Positions 57,796 through 64,000 of a stretch of 64,000 nucleotides of DNA are shown here, one piece after another; within the stretch, counting starts at the first letter, position 1; each line of letters starts with the position of its first letter. The stretch covers positions 10,354,001-10,418,000 of the forward strand of contig CM065322.1 in the NCBI GenBank assembly GCA_033032175.1, in the 5' to 3' direction. The DNA comes from Saturnia japonica (Eukaryota; Arthropoda; Insecta; Lepidoptera; Saturniidae). The notes under the pieces were generated by a model. It searched no databases. It saw only the letters and a list, made by a program, of their open reading frames with translations, and had not been told where the DNA came from. The position numbers were made by a program, and so were the translations under genes.

Positions 57796-60700
57796 TTATC
57801 GATTCTGTGAAGTTGAAGGGCGTGAATCCTGATGATCAGAGCCAGGAGCCCGAGGAGGTACCTGCGAAGGTCGTTTTATATCCTTAATAGGCACGTTTGT
57901 TTTTCGAGTTTTCATTTTTACAGGACAGATATTTCTGTCAATTTTACCATATACTTGTGCTTTTTGATAACGCGGTTTATCTTTACTTCGCCTTGTATTA
58001 ACACCTTTTACAAATATAGTGTCCTCTTCTTGAATATCAAATGATGTTTCACCACCACGTTTTGTTTTAATCTTTTCTTTATTTTCAATTACTTTGTCTG
58101 TTAAATATTTATAAAGATATTTCGTTCGTTTCATATGATCGTTTACTAATTGTTGCGTATATTGTTTGTTAAAGTTTACTTCAAAAGTACTATTAGAATC
58201 AGTGTGTCCAAAAACTACTTCAAATGGTGTAAGACCAGTCGTTGAGTGAATGGTTTGATTGTATGACATAATTGCATAAGTCATAACGTTAGCCGCGTCA
58301 GTTATTTTATGTTCATATTTAGCGATACGATATATTTCTAAAATAGTTGAATGGAATCTTTCAATTAAACCCATAGAATTAGGATTATGTGGAGTGCTTA
58401 TGTGTAATTCTATTTTATAAAATTGTAATGTTTCTTTTAAAAGTGTATTGTTGAATTCAGTACCAGAATCAGCACTGATCTTATTTGGTACGCCATAAAA
58501 TGAGAAAAATTTAATTAAGGCACGAACTACTTCAGGTGTAGAGCGATTGGATATTTCAAAAGCCTGACCTAGTTTACTGAAAGCATCTATTATGGTAAGG
58601 AAGTAGCTTCCTTCTATAGAGAATATATCTATAAATATTTCAGCAAAAGGTTTTGTTTGAGTTTGCGTTAACATTAATTCTGGTTTTAAAGGTTTGCGAT
58701 CATATTTTAGAGTTTTACAAGTTTCACAAGAATTGATTACAGAAGCGACTGTTATATCCATATTTGTCCAAAAATAATTACGCTTTAATTTCATAAGAGT
58801 TTCTTTGATTCCACGGTGACTTGTTTTACCTTGATGATAAGCAAGTATAGTGGCACGTTGCTCTTTTTCATCACCTAAGTATATAACTCTTTTAGTACAT
58901 TCATATATTTTGACGGTATCTTTTTTAAATAGTTTTATCACGGCATTTGTAAATTGTTTACGGTGAATTTCGCTCTCAAAGTAAAAGAAATATTTAATTT
59001 TAGGTTTTATATATTCTAAAAGAAATTTCTTAACAAGGTTAGTGTTGTTTACAGGTAAATGTACTTCCAAAATTTTTTGTTTTTCATGTGATAAGTCTTT
59101 TATTGATAATTGGTTTCTGTTCCAAGTAAAAATAAGGATTTGATTAGGTTTTGTGTCGATGGCTTCTTCAATAATGGGAATACCATTCGTATCAATATCT
59201 TCAGCAGAATGTATGGTTTCCGGTAATGAACAGGCAGTAATAGTACTGGATGAAGGAGAACGAATTGGGTGAGTTAAAGTCTTATCGGAATCTGAAGGAA
59301 TAGTTAACGTTTCTGATGAGTCTGAAATTAGTATTGGACTCTCAGATCGTTCAGTGTCACTCACGTTTACTCGTAAGGACATATCGTCCTTTAATATATT
59401 TAATTTAATTCGTGATAGAGCATCAGCATTACTATTTTGTTTACCGTTCTTGTATATTATGTCAAAATCGAACTCAGCTAGTCTCAATTTCCATCTAGTA
59501 AGTTTACTATTAGGTTCTTTCAGTGAATTTAACCATGCTAAAGGTCTGTGGTCAGTAAATATTGTGAATTTGCGTCCATACAGGTAAGGACGGAAGTGTT
59601 TTACTGCCCAAACGATGGCTAACAGTTCCTTTTCTATTGTACTGTAACGTGTTTCTGCATCATTAAGAGTACGACTTGCATATGCGATAGGTTTTTCATT
59701 TCCAACTGATCCTTGTGAAAGGACAGCGCCTAAAGCGTAGTTTGACGCGTCTGTTGTTAAAATGAAGGGTTTAGAAAAATCAGGAAACTGTAATATAGGA
59801 GCATTCACAAGTAGCTCTTTACATTTTTGAAAAGCTTGAACATATGATTCATTAATTTCAATTTTATTTTTCTTTTTCAAACACGATGTAAGGGGTTGTG
59901 TAATTTTTGAAAAATCCTTTATGAATTTTCGGTAGTAGCCTATCAGGCCAAGAAAACTTTTAATTTCAGTGGATGTTCTGGGGAGTGGGAAGGCAAGTAC
60001 TGCCCTGATTTTATCATCATTTGGTTGTAAACCATGCTTCGTAATTTTGTGTCCTAAGTAGAGTACATCTTTTTTAAAAAACTCACATTTATCGAGAGTT
60101 ACTTTAAGATTGGTTTGTTTGAGACGATCGAACACTTTTCTTAGCTTCTCTACATGTTCTTGTATACTACTAGAATAAATGATGATGTCATCTAAATATA
60201 CTAAGCAATGTATACCTTGCAACCCACGTAACACGTTATCCATTGCGCGTTGAAATGTTGCAGGTGCTGTTTTAAGTCCAAATGGCATCCGTGTAAATTC
60301 AAAATGTCCCATTGGTGTAGTGAATGCAGTTTTGGGTCTATCTTGTTCATCAACTTCAATTTGGTGGTACCCACTTGCTAAATCCAATGTACTGAAGTAA
60401 GTAGATTTCCCTAACTTGTCGAATAAATCATTAATATTTGGTAAAGGATACTTATCATCAGTAGTAATATCATTTATACGTCGATAGTCTACAACCATTC
60501 TAAATTTCTGTTCACCGGAGGCGTCCATCTTTTTTGGAACTAGGTGTACGGGTGCACTCCATGGTGAAAACGATTCTTGTATAACATTATCTTTTAGTAA
60601 TTTTTCAACTTGTTTCTGTATTTCATCGTTTTGCGATGGTGGAAGTCGGTATTGCCGTATGAAAATTGGATCTTCATTTTTAGTCCGGATTCGATGTTTT

Positions 60701-61560
60701 ACTTGATTAGAAAATGTAAGAGGCAGTTTATCACAATAGAATATATCCCTGTATTCAAAACAAAGTTTTTCTATTGCTTCTCGTTCTTCTTGATTAGCAT
60801 GATCTAATCGGAGTTTCGATAAATTTTGTGTAAGTAATTCATCAATCTCAAAATCATTTAATTGTTGCCCGGTTGATAAATTTATTTTGCAAGTATTATT
60901 ATTAAGGCTGGTTATATTCAATGGTTCGTTAAAAGTTAAAGTCACACTATCTTGCGAAGCATTCTGCATGACTGTTGTTGCAAATGAATCTTTGCAAGTA
61001 ACTATAGCGCTAGGCATACGTACTTCATTTCCAAAATTTTTAAAATTAATTATTGCTTCACCATTAATTAAATTTGTAGGCACCTTAACACGGGTTTCAG
61101 TGCGTGGTTCTAGCGTTATTTCCCACGGGGGACTATAAATTATTGGAATTTCTGTATTTTGTGTCCGTAAAATTAAATTTTTCATGTCTATAGTCGCGTT
61201 CAATATTTTTAATAAGTTAGAACCTATTAATCCGTCATATCTTCCATCTACATTATATATATAAAATTTATGATTCATCGGACTTTTAAAACTTTCCAAT
61301 AAAGGTATATCTATAACTTCGTCATGTAGGCTACGTCCATGTGTACTAATAACTTCAAAAGGATCAATATATTTATAATCTGAAAAATATTCATCAGCTT
61401 TAGCGGGACTAATAAAACTTCTGGTACTTCCGGTATCAATCATTAAACGAGCATCAATTTCAGGAATATAAATATGCGGTAGTTTATTTATGCCGTCATA
61501 ATTTAAGTGTACTATTTCTGGGGGTCGCTCTTGGAGGCTTTTATAGGAAAATTTACGCAT
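57796..61560 (-). CDS. pol: Errantivirus Pol (protease, RT, RNase H, integrase)
   Basis: 1254 residues, uninterrupted. Retropepsin with IDTGSTRSFI (DTG at 42-44) and a YDGLIGSNLL flap/end. RT at about 300-560 with the first Asp in TLDLASGYHQ (393) and YLDD at 455-458. RNase H at about 598-715 with TTDAS (604), IEKELLA (643) and TDHRPL (670). A 180-residue linker. Integrase has HHCC zinc residues H909, H915, C945 and C948, then D978, D1031 and E1067, a perfect D,D35E spacing. The C-terminal tail is basic. All catalytic residues are present. It is probably made as Gag-Pol by -1 slippage; an ATG at 61560 in the overlap could also start it. It ends 20 bases before the open part of env. Confidence 0.95.
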   Translation of the reverse strand: MRKFSYKSLQERPPEIVHLNYDGINKLPHIYIPEIDARLMIDTGSTRSFISPAKADEYFSDYKYIDPFEVISTHGRSLHDEVIDIPLLESFKSPMNHKFYIYNVDGRYDGLIGSNLLKILNATIDMKNLILRTQNTEIPIIYSPPWEITLEPRTETRVKVPTNLINGEAIINFKNFGNEVRMPSAIVTCKDSFATTVMQNASQDSVTLTFNEPLNITSLNNNTCKINLSTGQQLNDFEIDELLTQNLSKLRLDHANQEEREAIEKLCFEYRDIFYCDKLPLTFSNQVKHRIRTKNEDPIFIRQYRLPPSQNDEIQKQVEKLLKDNVIQESFSPWSAPVHLVPKKMDASGEQKFRMVVDYRRINDITTDDKYPLPNINDLFDKLGKSTYFSTLDLASGYHQIEVDEQDRPKTAFTTPMGHFEFTRMPFGLKTAPATFQRAMDNVLRGLQGIHCLVYLDDIIIYSSSIQEHVEKLRKVFDRLKQTNLKVTLDKCEFFKKDVLYLGHKITKHGLQPNDDKIRAVLAFPLPRTSTEIKSFLGLIGYYRKFIKDFSKITQPLTSCLKKKNKIEINESYVQAFQKCKELLVNAPILQFPDFSKPFILTTDASNYALGAVLSQGSVGNEKPIAYASRTLNDAETRYSTIEKELLAIVWAVKHFRPYLYGRKFTIFTDHRPLAWLNSLKEPNSKLTRWKLRLAEFDFDIIYKNGKQNSNADALSRIKLNILKDDMSLRVNVSDTERSESPILISDSSETLTIPSDSDKTLTHPIRSPSSSTITACSLPETIHSAEDIDTNGIPIIEEAIDTKPNQILIFTWNRNQLSIKDLSHEKQKILEVHLPVNNTNLVKKFLLEYIKPKIKYFFYFESEIHRKQFTNAVIKLFKKDTVKIYECTKRVIYLGDEKEQRATILAYHQGKTSHRGIKETLMKLKRNYFWTNMDITVASVINSCETCKTLKYDRKPLKPELMLTQTQTKPFAEIFIDIFSIEGSYFLTIIDAFSKLGQAFEISNRSTPEVVRALIKFFSFYGVPNKISADSGTEFNNTLLKETLQFYKIELHISTPHNPNSMGLIERFHSTILEIYRIAKYEHKITDAANVMTYAIMSYNQTIHSTTGLTPFEVVFGHTDSNSTFEVNFNKQYTQQLVNDHMKRTKYLYKYLTDKVIENKEKIKTKRGGETSFDIQEEDTIFVKGVNTRRSKDKPRYQKAQVYGKIDRNICPVKMKTRKTNVPIKDIKRPSQVPPRAPGSDHQDSRPSTSQNR

Positions 61561-62786
61561 TCATTTTCAGCTTCTTCAGTTTCAACAGGTTCTATGTTTT
61601 CATGATAATCGTCATAAGCAGTTTGTTGATTATCGTCAATGAAATAATGATTTTCATATTCTGTATAATCAGGTTGATAGTCTTGGTATTCAATTTCAGG
61701 GTCGTTCATTTCTAAAGACTCTATCATATTTTGTCTAATAGGACGAGCTGTGCGCATTGACACATCGCTTGCCTGAAATTGAGGTGGATTACGTTGAGGT
61801 TGATTTTGTGGTGGTATACCAAATTTAAATTGTTGATTTGGCATGTTGAAATTAGGTCGGTTTTGTGTATTGTTAAATTGTGGTTTGAACCCTTGTTGAT
61901 TAGGAATACCGAATTTAAAATTATTATTTCCAAAATTTGGTTTATATCCTTGTTGGTTTAGGTTAGGTCTGAATTGTACATTTTGATTTGGAATACCGAA
62001 TTTAAAATTATTATTATACGGTTTAAAATTATTTTGTGTTTGGTATGGAATTCCGAATTTAAAATTTTGTTGTCCGGAATTAAATGTATTTGGCACAAAT
62101 GCAGGTTGAGGTTTGAAATTATTATTAAAATTATTTGTTAAAGTAGGCGTGAAAAATTGTTGAACTGGTTTAATATTAGATTTATTTTTATTTTTAGAAT
62201 TGTACTGATATTGAAAATTGACCTCCTCCATGACAACACTTAGTGCGTTTTCTAAAACGGTACAACCTTTAAGTCGCACAATTCGAATTAAATCCTCTGG
62301 TAAATTATATAAAAATACATTCAAGCACATATTATTATAGATAATCATTTTAGCGGCTTTGAGGCCTTCATCAGTTAATAAATTGACCTTGGAGAAGAGG
62401 GTGCAGCGTGTTTGTTGTATCCTGTTACAAAATTGCGTATATGTTTCACCAACTTTAATTTTTAAATTTTCCAACTCAATTGCCACACACTCTTCCGATC
62501 TAGGATCACCAAAATGTTGAATCAAAACAGCTCTTAATTGTTCCCAAGTTGTTATGTCTTCTCTTTCACTTAGTAGAGCAGCGGCTTTACCACATAATCT
62601 ACTAGTTATAGCATGAAACACATATGTAGTTTGAACAACATTGTTTGATCCGCTAAAATTTCTGATTATATATTCACTTTTTTTAATAAATAAATTTAAA
62701 GTATTTTGATCACCATCGTACTTGGGAATTAAACTTAAAAGTTCTTTTGATACTAATTGAATTGTTGATTCATTGTTGCGTTGCAT
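61512..62786 (-). CDS. gag: Errantivirus Gag
   Basis: 424 residues, starting MQRNNESTIQLVSKELLSLI. The first 200 residues are the Ty3/gypsy capsid fold: an N-terminal lobe with TTWEQLRAVLIQHFGDPRSE and a C-terminal lobe to about residue 195 (VVMEEVNFQYQYN). There is no CCHC zinc knuckle. Instead residues about 215-345 are Asn/Gln/Pro-rich with four copies of FKFGIP, and the end is acidic (EYQDYQPDYTEYENHY). It assembles the particle and packages RNA; the Asn/Gln repeat presumably replaces the knuckle as the nucleic-acid-facing part, which is inference. It is read first from the genomic RNA, and its last 49 bases overlap pol. Confidence 0.92.
   Translation of the reverse strand: MQRNNESTIQLVSKELLSLIPKYDGDQNTLNLFIKKSEYIIRNFSGSNNVVQTTYVFHAITSRLCGKAAALLSEREDITTWEQLRAVLIQHFGDPRSEECVAIELENLKIKVGETYTQFCNRIQQTRCTLFSKVNLLTDEGLKAAKMIIYNNMCLNVFLYNLPEDLIRIVRLKGCTVLENALSVVMEEVNFQYQYNSKNKNKSNIKPVQQFFTPTLTNNFNNNFKPQPAFVPNTFNSGQQNFKFGIPYQTQNNFKPYNNNFKFGIPNQNVQFRPNLNQQGYKPNFGNNNFKFGIPNQQGFKPQFNNTQNRPNFNMPNQQFKFGIPPQNQPQRNPPQFQASDVSMRTARPIRQNMIESLEMNDPEIEYQDYQPDYTEYENHYFIDDNQQTAYDDYHENIEPVETEEAENECVNFPIKASKSDPQK
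61548..61554 (-). promoter_or_regulatory. -1 frameshift slippery site
   Basis: On the - strand the heptamer A AAT TTT sits in the gag frame (gtA AAT TTT cct), fitting X XXY YYZ, inside the 49-base gag/pol overlap and 40 bases before the gag stop. Gag and pol differ by exactly -1. No clear downstream pseudoknot was identified by eye. Confidence 0.6.
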
Positions 62787-63375
62787 TTTGAATTGTATTT
62801 ATTTAATTAAACACACACAAAGTAAAATTCACAAAATTAAAATTCACAAAATAATATTTTCAAAATAAAATTCACAAAATAAATCTTATAACAAAATTAT
62901 CAAAATCAAAATTCTCAAAATTAAAATTATCGAAATTAAAATTATCAAATTAAAATTCTCAAAATTAATATTTATTATTAATATTTCTCAATATCTTATA
63001 ATCTATGAAGTCAAATAACTTTCGACGATTTTTATTCGAAAATTATGAAAAATAATTTTCAACGATGTTTGTTTGAAAATTATAAAAATTTGTTAAATAA
63101 TTTTCAACGATTTTTGTTTGAAAATTATAACAATGTCCAACGAAAAATACAACCACAGAAAATAACAAGGACGAGACAAGGATTGTAAAAATGGTCACTT
63201 ACAGTCTGCTCGTTCCCATGTCTTGCCGTATAGCTGCTTTCGCTTTTAGGACAGGATCTCTCGGAAATAGATGTGGAACCCGACGTTAACTTATTTATTG
63301 GTTCGTAGATACTCAAAATCTGCACATGAGACCGATTTGTAAGACTCGAACACAGACTTTTATTGTTGATTGAGT
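62787..63375 (-). other. Errantivirus 5' leader with two tandem-repeat arrays
   Basis: The untranslated leader from PBS to gag ATG. Array 1 (63021-63130) has three units beginning TTC(G/A)ACGAT with TTTGAAAATTATAA, spaced 37 and 45 bases. Array 2 (62815-62970) has many units of about 15 bases of the type CACAAAATTAAAAT. Drosophila gypsy carries its Su(Hw) insulator repeats in this same position; whether these bind a protein is unknown. Confidence 0.6.
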
Positions 63376-63393
63376 ATCCTACCGACTGCGCCA
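63376..63393 (-). other. Primer-binding site, tRNA-Ser type
   Basis: Immediately after the 5' LTR the - strand reads TGGCGCAGTCGGTAGGAT, the complement of the 3' end of an animal tRNA-Ser including CCA. The first T is shared with the last LTR base. Several errantiviruses of the 17.6/297 group use the same primer. Confidence 0.8.
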
Positions 63394-63699
63394 GTTAAAT
63401 TTCGGGAGCACTGCCGAGGGTTTTTAAAAAGTCTAAGACAAGACTGATTCTCAAGAAGCTTTATTAAGAATGCTTTTATTTGTTACAAATGTCTCTTTTA
63501 TAAACTCTTATTCTATAAACACAAAGTGGGGCTGTTTACTATGAAATAATGAGAAATATGTCGCAATACATTCAGTCAAAACACCAGGTGTCTATCAGTA
63601 GTTTGCAGACATAATATGGGTTAAAAACGTAACATCAGCATTTCTAACGTATGTACCAATTAACAAGACGTAATAAGAGAGGGTACAGACTGCATAACT
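63393..63699 (-). repeat. 5' LTR of the errantivirus
   Basis: Same 307 bases as the 3' LTR by side-by-side reading. The TCAGTC initiator lies at complement 63442-63447, so transcription should start near 63446 and run leftward. No TATA box at -30; the initiator probably sets the start. Confidence 0.95.
63442..63447 (-). promoter_or_regulatory. Initiator (TCAGTC) of the errantivirus promoter
   Basis: TCAGT is the consensus initiator of insect RNA polymerase II promoters and of many Ty3/gypsy LTRs. It sits 49 bases before the LTR end, leaving a short R-U5. Confidence 0.5.
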
Positions 63700-63703
63700 A
63701 GGT

Positions 63704-64000
63704 ACATGTTTTGATACACAAAAATAAACAAATGTCACCCCCAAAACACTGTGCGAAACTTCCCTAACTGCTTCAATCAAAATTTAAGTTGATATTGGAA
63801 AAGTTTCGCTATGAAGACGGATGCTTACCTGTTGTACAAACGACTTACTTGTAAGAAATTGACCGAGATAAGCGACAGAGGGTTACTTAAAAAACTCTGT
63901 TTTAGATCAGATTGGGTATTTCTGTTCGTATTATTTTAATAGGTACTTCTTGACTATTCGTATAATTTTGATTACTATATCGTGAATTATAATAATAATA
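63704..64000. other. Right flank of the errantivirus
   Basis: About 300 bases of AT-rich DNA without a recognised feature. Confidence 0.4.

Larger units (their letters stand above)
55862..63703 (-). mobile_element. Complete errantivirus (Ty3/gypsy LTR retrotransposon with env)
   Basis: The body 55866-63699 (7834 bp) is flanked by AGGT on both sides (55862-55865 and 63700-63703), a 4-bp target duplication as errantiviruses make. It has two 307-bp LTRs that look identical throughout, a primer-binding site, three open frames in the order gag, pol, env, and a polypurine tract. The LTR ends AGTT...AACT also fit the group. All parts needed for retrotransposition appear present. This is an endogenous element in an insect genome; the nearest named relatives by layout are TED and gypsy/17.6-type elements. 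Insertion must be recent, since the LTRs are identical copies at birth and have not diverged. Confidence 0.93.

Noticed and set aside
63315..63393. A tRNA gene next to the right LTR
   Set aside because: The tRNA-Ser match is the primer-binding site (complement of a tRNA 3' end) directly abutting the LTR; the rest does not fold as a cloverleaf.

Overview
The window reads as nuclear DNA of an insect, most probably a moth or butterfly. It is strongly AT-rich, genes are split into short exons by introns, and most of the remainder is transposon debris of kinds I associate with Lepidoptera: Helitron-like elements with TC...CTAG ends, several tRNA-derived SINEs, R1-, RTE- and jockey-like LINE tails, mariner, hAT, copia and Ty3/gypsy errantivirus elements. 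The lepidopteran assignment rests on repeat types recognised from memory, not on a search.

Host genes are few. The left third holds two tandem CRAL-TRIO (alpha-tocopherol-transfer-protein-like) lipid-carrier genes on the + strand. The first is represented only by its last exon (425-576). The second is complete in six exons (9508-18679, 313 codons plus stop), with consistent splice phases and an AATAAA signal. A two-exon gene for a small membrane protein of unknown function lies at 34948-36888 (+). One orphan terminal exon on the - strand (1760-1868), followed by an AATAAA signal, has no identified partner exons.

Region by region: 1-9500 carries the upstream paralogue's last exon, a LINE tail, a SINE, the orphan exon, an env-like fragment, a 5'-truncated R1-like LINE and a decayed errantivirus (3600-7585, - strand). 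9508-18679 is the complete CRAL-TRIO gene, whose introns hold a LINE end, a decayed copia element, SINEs and another LINE end. 19140-34370 is intergenic, with Helitron-like copies, a mariner element with TIRs (29754-31037) and a hAT-type non-autonomous element (33788-34369). 34948-36888 is the small membrane-protein gene. 37000-55860 is intergenic repeats, including a head-to-tail run of three Helitron-like copies (51666-53732).

The most striking object is a structurally complete errantivirus (endogenous insect retrovirus) on the - strand at 55866-63699. It has apparently identical 307-bp LTRs, a 4-bp target duplication (AGGT), a tRNA-Ser-type primer site, a polypurine tract and three open frames: gag, pol (-1 frame, with a slippery heptamer in the overlap) and env with a furin site and membrane anchor. 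Its 5' leader contains two arrays of AT-rich tandem repeats, in the position where Drosophila gypsy carries its insulator. The decayed relative at 3600-7585 shows that the lineage, or a sister lineage, colonised this genome before.
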